Below the pieces are notes generated by a model. The model was not told where the DNA came from, made no database searches, and saw nothing but the letters and a program-made list of their open reading frames with translations. A DNA stretch of 47,939 bases from Secundilactobacillus oryzae JCM 18671 (GTDB taxonomy: Bacteria > Bacillota > Bacilli > Lactobacillales > Lactobacillaceae), in NCBI RefSeq assembly GCF_000740055.1, contig NZ_BBJM01000012.1, positions 1 to 47,939 on the forward strand, written 5' to 3'. The translations under genes were made by a program, and so were the position numbers. Position 1 is the stretch's first letter; the number at the start of each line of letters is the position of its first letter. Below, piece by piece: positions 39,568 through 47,814 of the stretch.

Positions 39568-39609
39568 GGGTTCAGATAAGCATTGAACCCGCTTACTAAA
39601 AGCTATAAA
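39568..39609 (+). promoter_or_regulatory. Inverted repeat and weak promoter ahead of the fructokinase gene
   Basis: GGGTTCA (39568-39574) and TGAACCC (39584-39590) form a perfect dyad. The right arm contains a possible -35 TTGAAC (39583-39588), 15 bases before TATAAA (39604-39609). This layout would suit an operator, but the spacing is short for a promoter. Confidence 0.35.
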
Positions 39610-39639
39610 CTAATAGAAACAGGACTTAGGAGTGAGACA

Positions 39640-40527
39640 ATGCAATTTGGCAGTATTGAAGCGGGTGGCACGAAGTTTGTGTGCGCAGTTGGTGATGAGC
39701 AACACAATTTAATTGATAAAATGACGTTTCCAACAACGGACCCAGAACCAACTTTTCAGCGAACAATTGATTATTTTCGTCAGTTTCCTGATATCGATGC
39801 GATTTCCATCTCATCGTTTGGACCGATTGAAATTCGGCCTGAAGCCCCAAACTACGGTTATGTGACGAACACACCAAAACCTAATTGGTCAAACGTAGAC
39901 TTTCTCGGTACCATTAAAGCAGCTTTGAATGTCCCAATTTACTGGACAACAGACGTTAATGGATCGGCTTATGGTGAATTTAAAGTAGAAGAAGCGGCTC
40001 ATAGCAACATTAAGTCGCTTGCTTACTACACAATTGGGACTGGCGTTGGTGCTGGTTTCGTTTTAAATGGCCAGTTTCTCGGTGATCAAGGTCATCCAGA
40101 AATGGGCCATGTGCGCCTTAAACGTCATCCTCATGACCTCGATTTCAAAGGAATTTGCCCATTTCACGGCGATTGTCTTGAAGGATTGGTTGCAGGACCT
40201 ACTTTTGAAGCAAGATTAGGGCAAAAGGGGCAAGATGTCCCATTTGATAACGAGGTTTGGGAAATCATGGCTTACTACATCGCTCAGGCAGCGCTTCAGG
40301 TCACGTTAATGCTACGGCCGGGTAAAATTGTGTTCGGTGGTGGTGTGACGTCAGAGCGCTTCCTAGAGGTTGTCAGACGCCATTTCAATTCGCTCATGAA
40401 CAACTATCTTGATGTTGGCGATTTGCAGGACTACTTAACGCTGCCCAGAGTGCCAGATAACGGCTCAGCCACACTCGGCAACTTTTACTTAGCAGAATCG
40501 CTCTATAATCAATTACAAGAGTCCTAA
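39640..40527 (+). CDS. ROK-family fructokinase
   Basis: This sugar kinase phosphorylates fructose (or mannose) with ATP. The 295-residue ROK protein starts MQFGSIEAGGTKFVCAVGDE, the ATP phosphate motif. It has TDVNGSAYGEF with the catalytic aspartate, YYTIGTGVGAGFVLNG, and the zinc site GHPEMGHVRLKRH ... CPFHGDCLEG (one His and Cys-His-Cys). This fits the ScrK/GmuE/YdhR fructokinase branch. I chose ATG 39640 behind TTAGGAG; an upstream in-frame start at 39583 lies inside the dyad region. No other sugar-uptake genes are adjacent, so the in vivo substrate is inferred from the family. Confidence 0.9.
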   Translation: MQFGSIEAGGTKFVCAVGDEQHNLIDKMTFPTTDPEPTFQRTIDYFRQFPDIDAISISSFGPIEIRPEAPNYGYVTNTPKPNWSNVDFLGTIKAALNVPIYWTTDVNGSAYGEFKVEEAAHSNIKSLAYYTIGTGVGAGFVLNGQFLGDQGHPEMGHVRLKRHPHDLDFKGICPFHGDCLEGLVAGPTFEARLGQKGQDVPFDNEVWEIMAYYIAQAALQVTLMLRPGKIVFGGGVTSERFLEVVRRHFNSLMNNYLDVGDLQDYLTLPRVPDNGSATLGNFYLAESLYNQLQES

Positions 40528-40547
40528 ACGAATGGAGTTCACCAGAC

Positions 40548-40946
40548 ATGAATAAGAAAATTAGAGTGTCATCAATGATCGTGATGCTGTGCTTGTGCTT
40601 AGGCACGATAATTGAAGGCTTAGTGCCAAACGCAGCAAGTTCGGTTGCATTAACAAGTTATCGACCATGGGTCACAATTATTAGCTATATTGGCGTTTAT
40701 ACGATCATTTTATGGTTATTAACGGATACCGGGACCATTAAAATCATTTTGACGCTGATCAATATTTTTGCGGTCGTAATTTCGTTGACGTTTGCATTCA
40801 GTGGTTTTATGAGCTTTCACGGAATAACAGGCGTTTCATTGATGGTTGTCGGAATTGTCGGCGTAGTTATTGGCATTTATGCGGTACTAGCAAACAACAA
40901 ATTTACAACAGTGCCACACAAATCATCTGATAAAACAGATAAATAA
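40548..40946 (+). CDS. Small membrane protein of unknown function
   Basis: I do not recognise this 132-residue protein. It has about four hydrophobic helices (near residues 7-26, 43-61, 65-88 and 92-115) and a charged hydrophilic tail (NKFTTVPHKSSDKTDK), with no cysteine or acidic motif that suggests an enzyme. ATG 40548 follows GAATGGAG, 21 bases after the fructokinase stop, so it may be read from the same transcript. The gap after it (40947-41102) holds no gene; a weak hairpin with a T run near 40975-41003 may end the transcript. Confidence 0.7.
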   Translation: MNKKIRVSSMIVMLCLCLGTIIEGLVPNAASSVALTSYRPWVTIISYIGVYTIILWLLTDTGTIKIILTLINIFAVVISLTFAFSGFMSFHGITGVSLMVVGIVGVVIGIYAVLANNKFTTVPHKSSDKTDK

Positions 40947-41102
40947 TCGTATTAAAAGAATAGCGGGATTCGGCGAAATCTGTTGAATGCTGTTATTTTT
41001 TGTTGTTTAGTCTACTTTGGATAATATATATTATGTAAACTAGAAAGAAATATTTTCCAACTCACCAAATTCATCACTCACCCGCTACTAATTGTTGATA
41101 AC

Positions 41103-41131
41103 AAAAAAGCCAAACCAGATTCGGTTTGGCT
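41103..41131 (-). terminator. Terminator of the betaine/choline-type transporter operon
   Basis: On the minus strand a 9-bp perfect stem AGCCAAACC / GGTTTGGCT with a six-base loop is followed by T bases (the A run at 41103-41108 on the plus strand). It lies just past the ATPase stop. Confidence 0.88.
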
Positions 41132-41138
41132 CTGACGA

Positions 41139-42110
41139 TTACTTATCAACTTGATGATCATTTAGAAAGTTAATGATACTTTGACTCGTTAAGAATCCCT
41201 TAGTCTCATTATTCAATACAATTTCAATGACCTTATTATTTGCTAATACCTGTAAACCATCACCCAGTGTGTCATTTTCAGCCAGCTTTTCTGTCAGCTG
41301 ATCCTCTGGTTGACCCACATAATACCCAAGCGTCCCAATCCGGCCAAGGTACGTTTGATAAACGTCTTCTGAGCCACTGTTCGCAAATAACTTGGACACC
41401 AGTTCATTCGCTGGTTGCTGTGCAATCTCTGTTGGTGTACCAACTTGTAGCAATTCACCGTTGTTCATGACCCCAATGCGATCGCCTAACTTAAGTGCTT
41501 CATTCATGTCGTGCGTGACAAAAACAATTGTGGTGTGCGTCTCTTCGTGCATTTTAAGCACAAGGTTTTGCAACTGGTTTCGGGAAATTGGATCTAACGC
41601 ACTAAACGCTTCATCCATCAAAACAACTCGTGGATTGGAGGCAAACGCTCGCAGAATACCAATTCGTTGCTGTTCACCGCCCGATAGCTCGTGAGGCATG
41701 CGCTCTGCGTAAACCGCTGGATCGAGGTTAACGCTGCTTAGCGCGTCGCTGACGAGCGTTTTCTTGGCTTCCTTTGTTTTAATCCGATGCTGAATCTCTG
41801 ATATTAGTGAGATATTCTGGGCAACAGTCAAATTTGGAAATAACGCGATCTGTTGAAGTACATAGCCAATCTGCCAGCGCAGTTGTCTGATATTGTATGA
41901 TACAAGTTCTTTTCCGTCAAATACAATCGAACCTCCAGTCGGTCGCTCAAGACCATTTATCATCTTTAAAGTAGTCGTCTTACCGCTTCCGGATGGTCCA
42001 ACTAAAACGAACAGTTCGCCATCTGCTATCGACAAGTTGAAATTAGCGACGGCGGATTTATCAGGGAATTGTTTTGAAACGTTTTTAAATTCAATGAGGT
42101 TATTTGTCAT
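41139..42110 (-). CDS. Glycine betaine/choline-type ABC transporter ATPase (OpuCA-like)
   Basis: This is the ATPase of a quaternary-amine (osmoprotectant) importer. About 323 residues show Walker A GPSGSGKTTTLKMINGLERP, the Q-loop region, the signature LSGGEQQRIGILRAFA, Walker B VVLMDEAFSALD, and the H-loop FVTHDMNEAL. The C-terminal 90 residues could be a degenerate CBS-like domain. I chose ATG 42110, placed after AAAGGCGG; a GTG at 42119 is too close to that site. The start ATG overlaps nothing but lies one base beyond the upstream permease stop, so the two are translated together. Substrate (betaine, carnitine or choline) is not resolved. Confidence 0.92.
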   Translation of the reverse strand: MTNNLIEFKNVSKQFPDKSAVANFNLSIADGELFVLVGPSGSGKTTTLKMINGLERPTGGSIVFDGKELVSYNIRQLRWQIGYVLQQIALFPNLTVAQNISLISEIQHRIKTKEAKKTLVSDALSSVNLDPAVYAERMPHELSGGEQQRIGILRAFASNPRVVLMDEAFSALDPISRNQLQNLVLKMHEETHTTIVFVTHDMNEALKLGDRIGVMNNGELLQVGTPTEIAQQPANELVSKLFANSGSEDVYQTYLGRIGTLGYYVGQPEDQLTEKLAENDTLGDGLQVLANNKVIEIVLNNETKGFLTSQSIINFLNDHQVDK

Positions 42111-42111
42111 T

Positions 42112-43641
42112 TTAGTCACCCGCCTTTAACAAGTGATGGCTTTGTAAATACTTGTGTGCCACAGATTTAGCAGAGCGATGTTTGACACTAACTTGATAAT
42201 TCATGTCTTGCATCTCCTCATCTGTAATCTGATTAGCAAGTTTGTTCAAACTCTTTTTGATACCAGGATAGGCCTTCAGTGTTTCTTTACTAATCAAGGG
42301 CGCACCTTGGTAAACTGGGAATAAGTGCTGGTCGTCCTTTAAAGCGACCAGGTTAAACTGGCGAAGTTGCGCGTCTGTGGTATAGCCATCAGTAATATTA
42401 ATTTTACCTTGATCAATTGCCTGATAACGTAAATCAGCGTCCATTGAAATCTTAGAGAAGTTTAGCTTGTAAATTTTTTGGATGCCTTTAAAGCCATCAT
42501 TACGATCGATGAATTCAAGATCAAAACCACCGTGTAATTTTGCTGAAATGCGGTTTAAATCAGAAATCTTGGTCAGACTGTACCGCTTAGCAAATGACTT
42601 TTTAACGACCAGAGCGTACGTGTTGTTATAGGCCATGGGCTTTAGGTAAGTCATATGATACTGCTGTTGCAACTCTTTCTTAGCTAAACGATAGGTTTGC
42701 TTGGCGGACTTCTGATTGGCTTTTACATCAGTATGCACGAGGCTTTCAAGAACCGTACCACTAAATTCGGGATAGAGACTAATTTGATCATTTTTCAATG
42801 CCGAGAATAAAAAACTGGTTTGCCCAAAATTGGGTTTTAGTTTGACGTTGATGCTTGGCGCATCATCTTTAATTAACTGTCGGTACATTTCAATTAAAAT
42901 ATCCGGCTCAGAGCCTAACTTCCCGGCAATGGTAACAGTTGGTCTCGACGCCTGATAGCGACTATAGCCAATACCCCCGCCTAATAAGACTGCAAAGACG
43001 AGAACAAAAATACCTAGAGTTTTAGGCTTAACCTTCTGCAACACCTGAATAAGAACGCTGAAGGCAATGGCTAATAAGGCGGCTGCTAAAGCACCCAGGA
43101 ATGTTAACATCGGTTCATTTCGGTTAATTCCCAACAAGATAAAGGTCCCTAGTCCCCCTGCACCAATTAGGGCGGCCAGGGTAGCCGTTCCAATAATCAG
43201 GACCATGGCTGTTCGAATACCAGAAATAATCACTGGCATTGCAATTGGCAGCTCAATTCGGGTCAATTTCTGCCCCCGCGACATGCCGAATGCTTCGGCT
43301 GCCTCTTCTAGTGAAGGATCGATATTGTTCAACCCGACATACGTATTTTGATAAATTGGTAATAACGCGTAAACAACAAGTGCAATGATTGCTGGTACGT
43401 TACCAATTCCCACAACTGGAATTAGTAAGCCTAGGAGTGCTAGCGATGGAATCGTCTGCAGCACCCCTGCAACCTGCAACAAGACGTTTGCTAATCGTTT
43501 GTGGCGAATGGAGTAAATTGCCAACGGAATCGCAATCAGCATCGCAATAATGAGTGACACTGCGGAAATCCCGATATGTTGCAGCAGAGCCGTTCCTAAG
43601 CCCGCCCGATTTTTTTCAAATGTTGCCACTAATTCGCCCAT
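42112..43641 (-). CDS. Fused permease and substrate-binding protein (OpuCB-OpuCC-like)
   Basis: One 509-residue protein joins two parts of the osmoprotectant importer. Residues 1-215 are a membrane permease with about six helices and the EAA-type loop (EEAAEAFGMSRGQKLTRIELP). After a further helix near 220-240, residues 245-509 form an extracellular quaternary-amine-binding domain (KLGSEPDILIEMYRQLIKDD; LYPEFSGTVLESLVHT; DGYTTDAQLRQFNL). This fusion is known in lactic acid bacteria. The start is ATG 43641 behind GAGGGG; ATG 43656 would precede that site. A promoter is readable upstream. Confidence 0.92.
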   Translation of the reverse strand: MGELVATFEKNRAGLGTALLQHIGISAVSLIIAMLIAIPLAIYSIRHKRLANVLLQVAGVLQTIPSLALLGLLIPVVGIGNVPAIIALVVYALLPIYQNTYVGLNNIDPSLEEAAEAFGMSRGQKLTRIELPIAMPVIISGIRTAMVLIIGTATLAALIGAGGLGTFILLGINRNEPMLTFLGALAAALLAIAFSVLIQVLQKVKPKTLGIFVLVFAVLLGGGIGYSRYQASRPTVTIAGKLGSEPDILIEMYRQLIKDDAPSINVKLKPNFGQTSFLFSALKNDQISLYPEFSGTVLESLVHTDVKANQKSAKQTYRLAKKELQQQYHMTYLKPMAYNNTYALVVKKSFAKRYSLTKISDLNRISAKLHGGFDLEFIDRNDGFKGIQKIYKLNFSKISMDADLRYQAIDQGKINITDGYTTDAQLRQFNLVALKDDQHLFPVYQGAPLISKETLKAYPGIKKSLNKLANQITDEEMQDMNYQVSVKHRSAKSVAHKYLQSHHLLKAGD

Positions 43642-43688
43642 GCCATTACCCCTCATTGCATTCCATATTTATCTTCATTAATACTTCC

Positions 43689-43717
43689 ATAATACCAGAT
43701 TCATCAAACGCACCAAA
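43689..43717 (-). promoter_or_regulatory. Probable promoter of the transporter operon
   Basis: On the minus strand TTTGGT (43717-43712), 17 bases, TATTAT (43694-43689), 48 bases before the start at 43641. Confidence 0.5.
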
Positions 43718-43735
43718 AAAGTTCGCTCCGAAAAA

Positions 43736-43774
43736 TAAAAAAAGCTCGTAACAACAGGCAAGTTGTTATGAGCT
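43736..43774 (-). terminator. Terminator of the folate S-component gene
   Basis: On the minus strand AGCTCATAACAAC pairs with GTTGTTACGAGCT (one mismatch) over a six-base loop, followed by seven T. It lies just past the stop of the gene at 43782. Confidence 0.9.
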
Positions 43775-43781
43775 CGTGTCA

Positions 43782-44309
43782 TCAGAGTCGATTCCCTAGA
43801 TTGCGAACCGTCGAATTTTTTAAGATAATATACACAATGATAATTTGAATTGGTGTTGAAATTAATTCTTTCAGCCCTCTAGCTGGTAATAACGCCCAGA
43901 ATGGGGTTTGATACATTAAAGTTAGCCATAATGTATTCAAAACTAGATTAACAATTAAAGCAACGAGAATCTGAGAAGCAATAATACGCCAAACAGATGG
44001 CTTCTGTTCGTATAGAAACACCCCGTAAATAAATGCGCCTAGCATTGCCGAAATGGTAAAACCAACAAAATATGGGGTTCCCATCATTAAGGTGCCAATG
44101 ATGTCAGTTAGTGCAGAAGCTGCACTGGCCCAAAGTGGGCCCACCCAAATTGCCATCAAGACGGTTGCGACAAAAGTGAAGCTAAGCCGAAACATTGGGG
44201 TTGGACTCAAACTGAAACGACTAAGAATCAGTTGCAAAGCCATTAATACCCCAAGAACGGCGGTCTTACGCGTACTGAGCCTGTTAAGGCCTAAATCTAA
44301 AGTTTTCAA
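43782..44309 (-). CDS. folT: ECF transporter S component, probably folate-specific (FolT)
   Basis: This is the substrate-capturing membrane subunit of an energy-coupling-factor importer; the shared EcfAA'T module is encoded elsewhere. About 175 residues with six hydrophobic helices show the FolT-type pattern: LSTRKTAVLGVLMALQLILS, RFSLSPTPMFRLSFTFV, GPLWASAASALTDIIG, and PARGLKELISTPIQI. ATG 44318 lies directly against AGGAG, too close for initiation; TTG 44309, nine bases after it (MKTLDLGL...), is the likelier start. A tetrahydrofolate riboswitch candidate lies upstream, which independently supports folate as the substrate. Confidence 0.85.
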   Translation of the reverse strand: MKTLDLGLNRLSTRKTAVLGVLMALQLILSRFSLSPTPMFRLSFTFVATVLMAIWVGPLWASAASALTDIIGTLMMGTPYFVGFTISAMLGAFIYGVFLYEQKPSVWRIIASQILVALIVNLVLNTLWLTLMYQTPFWALLPARGLKELISTPIQIIIVYIILKNSTVRNLGNRL

Positions 44310-44342
44310 ATAAAGCATCTCCTAATAGATAATAGAGCTGCC

Positions 44343-44445
44343 ACGGTTAGGCGGCGAATGCGGAACCAATATCGCAAGCAACTGCTTTTCGTCCAATGTT
44401 CACATTCCGTTCCATCGGCACTTTACGCATTGATTCCTACTCCGT
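44343..44445 (-). promoter_or_regulatory. Probable tetrahydrofolate (THF) riboswitch of folT
   Basis: The minus-strand leader of folT has the features I know from THF riboswitches. These are the GGAGUAG start, GCGUAAAGUGCC, a P2 stem GGAAUCAAU / AUUGGUUCC (nine pairs, one G-U), a P3 stem CCGAUG / CAUUGG, ACGAA before a small hairpin, and the closing GCAUUCGCCGCC. An outer pair ACGG / CCGU can close it. Association with folT fits the known class. The assignment is by eye. Confidence 0.75.
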
Positions 44446-44464
44446 TTATTTTGTTACCTTGAAT

Positions 44465-44493
44465 ACTCTACCACACTTTTATCATTGAACCAA
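44465..44493 (-). promoter_or_regulatory. Possible folT promoter
   Basis: On the minus strand TTGGTT (44493-44488), 17 bases, TAGAGT (44470-44465). Transcription would start near 44457, just before the riboswitch. Confidence 0.45.
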
Positions 44494-44496
44494 TCC

Positions 44497-45363
44497 TTAG
44501 GCCTTGTCGAAGTCCTTTAACCAAGCTAGTGCTAGCGCTTTTTCGCCTAAATGGGTGCCAATAACGGGCCCAAAATAGCTAAAATCGACCGTCATATCAG
44601 GATATTGCGTTTTAATGGCTTCTCGCCAAGACTGACCTGCTGCTTCATCATTAGCATGAATTACCAACGCTCTAAGCGGATAGTCCGCTTTAGCATAAGC
44701 TTCCGCAAAAAGGGTTTCTACCCGTGCCAAAGCCTTTTTCCGTGATCTAACCTTCTCAAAGGCGACGATTTCGTGACTATTATCGTCGAAGGTCAATAAT
44801 GGCTTAATCTTTAAAACACTACCAATAAAGGCTGAAGCATTTGAAAGTCGACCACCACGAACTAGGTTCTGCAAATCGTCCACAATAAATAATTCATCCA
44901 TGGAATCCCGCAAATCGTCTAGTCTTGTCAAAATAGCATCAACTTCTTCGCCACGTTGCGTCATTTTGGCCGCTTCGATAGCTAAGTAACCCATCAACTT
45001 AACCGTAATTTGAGAATCATACGGAATCACTTTGATACCCTCAATTGTGGGCGCAATATTCTTCAGCTGATTAACAAAACCAGAAATTGTGCTAGCCAGA
45101 TGAATACTAATAACGGCATCATAACCGTCAGCTGCAAGTTGATTATATAGGTTAATCATTTCACCCAAAGGTGGTTGTGATGTACTTGGAAATGACTGTG
45201 ATACCTTTAATTGTTGGTAAAATTCTTCCGTCGAAATATCAACGCCTTCGTTGATAGAGCGTCCATCCATGATAACTGGAATGGGCACAACATGAATATT
45301 GTACCTTTCAACTTCTTCTTTTGAAAGATAACTCGTGCTGTCAGTAACTACAGCGATTTTCAT
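44497..45363 (-). CDS. DegV family fatty-acid-binding protein
   Basis: DegV/FakB-type proteins bind a fatty acid and present it to the FakA kinase. The 288 residues show the family pattern: IAVVTDSTSYLSKEEVE, PIPVIMDGRSINEGVDIS, SFPSTSQPPLGEMINLYNQL, SIHLASTISGFVN with the conserved serine, VDDLQNLVRGGRLSNASAFI and FGPVIGTHLGEKALAL. ATG 45363 on the minus strand follows AAGTAGGTG. It appears to be a single-gene unit upstream of folT. Which fatty acid it prefers, and whether it acts with FakA here, cannot be told from the sequence. Confidence 0.93.
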   Translation of the reverse strand: MKIAVVTDSTSYLSKEEVERYNIHVVPIPVIMDGRSINEGVDISTEEFYQQLKVSQSFPSTSQPPLGEMINLYNQLAADGYDAVISIHLASTISGFVNQLKNIAPTIEGIKVIPYDSQITVKLMGYLAIEAAKMTQRGEEVDAILTRLDDLRDSMDELFIVDDLQNLVRGGRLSNASAFIGSVLKIKPLLTFDDNSHEIVAFEKVRSRKKALARVETLFAEAYAKADYPLRALVIHANDEAAGQSWREAIKTQYPDMTVDFSYFGPVIGTHLGEKALALAWLKDFDKA

Positions 45364-45498
45364 TTAAACACCTACTTTGGTTTTCTTTGAATAATCGATC
45401 GTAATAATTGCCAGAAATCTAATACAATAGAAACATAGTATCGCACTCAACCCATTCTGACAAATTAAATCGTCCCTCAGAAAACGCTTTAAATCAAA

Positions 45499-45918
45499 TT
45501 AGGCTTCGATTCGATTAACACTTTTGGCCAATCGGTTCAGCAAAATCTGAAGTAGTTGTTTTTCTTCGTCAGACCAGTGCTCGAAGATGGTCGTATCCAG
45601 ACGTTGAACCTGTTCTTGAATGCTTGCCTTTGCCTGATCACCTTTTTCCGTAACGTCATAAATTAATTGACGGTGATCTTTACCTGTTGCTGTCTTATCC
45701 AGCATTTCTTTGGTTACCAAGTTCTTTAATTGTCGACTAAGCGTCGACGTATCCAAATCCATTAACTTAGATAAAAGTTCCTGTGTATTATTTTCGGCAG
45801 TTACCCGATTTAATAGTTCCCACTCCGAAATTGTCAGGTTGGCCTGCTTCGTCACTCGCATGAGTTGTTGCTTATGTAGACGTTCAATTCTTCTTAGTAT
45901 GTTTAAACTGCTCTCCAT
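45499..45918 (-). CDS. MarR-family transcriptional regulator
   Basis: This is a winged-helix dimeric regulator of 139 residues. The recognition-helix region LMDLDTSTLSRQLKNLVTKE and the wing KTATGKDHRQLIYDVTEKG are typical MarR features. ATG 45918 (MESSLNIL) is preceded by GGAG eight bases upstream; ATG 45936 would add six residues before that site. It is divergent from rqcH and may control itself through a palindrome at its -10 box. Regulated genes and ligand are unknown. The single cysteine-free sequence argues against an OhrR-type redox sensor. Confidence 0.92.
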   Translation of the reverse strand: MESSLNILRRIERLHKQQLMRVTKQANLTISEWELLNRVTAENNTQELLSKLMDLDTSTLSRQLKNLVTKEMLDKTATGKDHRQLIYDVTEKGDQAKASIQEQVQRLDTTIFEHWSDEEKQLLQILLNRLAKSVNRIEA

Positions 45919-45940
45919 AAAACCATCTCCAATCATTAGT

Positions 45941-45973
45941 TGTATTATACATCAGTTAAATTGTAGTATGCAA
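45941..45973 (-). promoter_or_regulatory. marR promoter with a palindrome over the -10 box
   Basis: On the minus strand TTGCAT (45973-45968), 18 bases, TATAAT (45949-45944). The -10 lies within TGTATTATACA (45941-45951), a perfect palindrome around one central base, placed as an operator for autorepression would be. Confidence 0.6.
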
Positions 45974-46078
45974 TCTTTGCTTAAATAATTTCTTTGGACC
46001 CCTTCCCTTTCTATCCACACAAAAGACAGATATACTGTAATGTGTTAGTCTAAAAACAATTTGAAAAGATGTGATATT

Positions 46079-47782
46079 GTGAGTTTTGATGGCGCATTTA
46101 CCCATTCCATGACCCAAGAATTAAATAACCAATTACAATCGGCGCGCGTTTCCAAAATTAGCCAACCCTACCCAAACGAAGTGGTCCTGACTTTTCGCAG
46201 CAACCGACAAAACTTGCCATTATTGCTGTCAGCAAATCCAACTTATGCACGGGCGCAAATCTCCCAGATTCCTTACGTCAATCCTGAAAAGCCAACCAAC
46301 TTTACGATGATGTTAAGAAAATATCTCGGTGGTGCCGTGTTAAAACACGTCACTCAACTCGATAATGATCGTGTGATGAACTTTGCCTTCTCCAGTCGTA
46401 ATGAACTTGGAGATGAAATCGAGCTAACGTTGATTATCGAAATCATGGCTCGGCACAGTAATGTCATTTTAATTGATCGCTCCACCATGACGGTACTAGA
46501 TGCTATCAAGCACGTGGGCTCTGACCAAAATCGGTATCGAACTTTGCTCCCTGGTAGTACCTATATCAATCCACCTGCACAGGATTTGATTAACCCGTTT
46601 GAGCTAAATACTGATGACTTGAACAACATGCTTAGCCAATTCCCTAACGAGGATGTTCTGGCTAAGGAATTGCAACATACCTATCAGGGTCTCGGAACTG
46701 ATACGGCAAAGGCTTTAGCTAGAAAATTACATGAGCCTGGCGATGCCACTCAAAACTTTGCAGCGTTTTTCTCCGGCTTTGATCATCCACAACCAACATT
46801 ATCGGAACTATCCAATAACAAAACGCAATTTTCCGCCTTTCCGTATGTTGAAAGTGAGCACAATCAGAGTTTTGACAGTTTGAGTGCCTTGTTAGATTTT
46901 TACTTCCAAGATAAAGTCGAAAAAGATCGGGTTCAACAACAAGGTAGCACGTTAATCCATGTTGTTAACAATGAACTTAAGAAAAATCGCAATAAAGTCA
47001 AGAAGCTCAATAAAACTTTACTAGAGACTGAATCTGCGGATGATTATCGGATTAAAGGTGAAATTTTGACCACTTACCTTTCTCAGGTTGAACGTGGTAT
47101 GACTGAAATCACCTTACCTAACTTTTATGACGATGAAAAGCCCCTGAAGATTTCACTTTCCAATCAAATTTCGCCCTCACAAAATGCCCAAAAATTCTTT
47201 AAAAAGTACAACAAGCTACAAACCGCCGTGGAATTTGTGAACGAGCAATTAGCCGAAACCAAACAGGAAATTGCCTATCTGGAAAGCGTCATGTCTCAAA
47301 TCGAGCTAGCTAAGCCTGGTGACTTAGTTGAAATTCGGTTAGAGCTTGAAGAAGGTGGTTATCTCCGCCATCATGAAAAAGGTCAAAAGAAGAAAGTTCG
47401 AAAACCTAAAGTGGCTAAGCCTGATCAATTCACTGCTAGCGATGGCACTGCTATTGAAGTCGGCAAGAACAACCTTCAAAATGACCAATTGACGCTGAAA
47501 ACGGCTAAAAAAACGGACATTTGGCTTCACGTTAAGGACATTCCCGGATCGCACGTCATTATCCATGATAGTGATCCAAGTGAACAAACCTTATTAGAAG
47601 CTGCCAACCTAGCTGCTTACTTCTCAAAAGGCCGCCAATCAAGTACGGTACCTGTAGATTACATCCAAGTCAAAAAGATTCGGAAGCCTAATGGTGCTAA
47701 GCCTGGTTTTGTTGTCTATGAAGGCCAAAAGACGGTATTCGTTACACCTGACGAACATTTAGTTGAGCAATTGGCAAAATAA
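46079..47782 (+). CDS. rqcH: RqcH / NFACT family protein (fibronectin-binding protein A family)
   Basis: RqcH binds stalled 50S subunits and, with tRNA-Ala, adds alanine tails that mark the nascent chain for decay. The same family was first named for fibronectin binding. The 567 residues show the NFACT-N domain (MSFDGAFTHSMTQELNNQL onward; PTNFTMMLRKYLGGA; IIEIMARHSNVILID), a coiled-coil middle (about residues 290-430) and the C-terminal NFACT-R domain (IEVGKNNLQNDQLTLKTAKK; DIWLHVKDIPGSHVII). The start is GTG 46079, as the family begins MSFDG; a TTG at 46061 would add six residues. The ribosome site is weak. A T-rich stretch follows at about 47788. Confidence 0.93.
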   Translation: MSFDGAFTHSMTQELNNQLQSARVSKISQPYPNEVVLTFRSNRQNLPLLLSANPTYARAQISQIPYVNPEKPTNFTMMLRKYLGGAVLKHVTQLDNDRVMNFAFSSRNELGDEIELTLIIEIMARHSNVILIDRSTMTVLDAIKHVGSDQNRYRTLLPGSTYINPPAQDLINPFELNTDDLNNMLSQFPNEDVLAKELQHTYQGLGTDTAKALARKLHEPGDATQNFAAFFSGFDHPQPTLSELSNNKTQFSAFPYVESEHNQSFDSLSALLDFYFQDKVEKDRVQQQGSTLIHVVNNELKKNRNKVKKLNKTLLETESADDYRIKGEILTTYLSQVERGMTEITLPNFYDDEKPLKISLSNQISPSQNAQKFFKKYNKLQTAVEFVNEQLAETKQEIAYLESVMSQIELAKPGDLVEIRLELEEGGYLRHHEKGQKKKVRKPKVAKPDQFTASDGTAIEVGKNNLQNDQLTLKTAKKTDIWLHVKDIPGSHVIIHDSDPSEQTLLEAANLAAYFSKGRQSSTVPVDYIQVKKIRKPNGAKPGFVVYEGQKTVFVTPDEHLVEQLAK

Positions 47783-47814
47783 TCTGTTACAAAAAAAGCA
47801 TCTGAGATTTTTTT

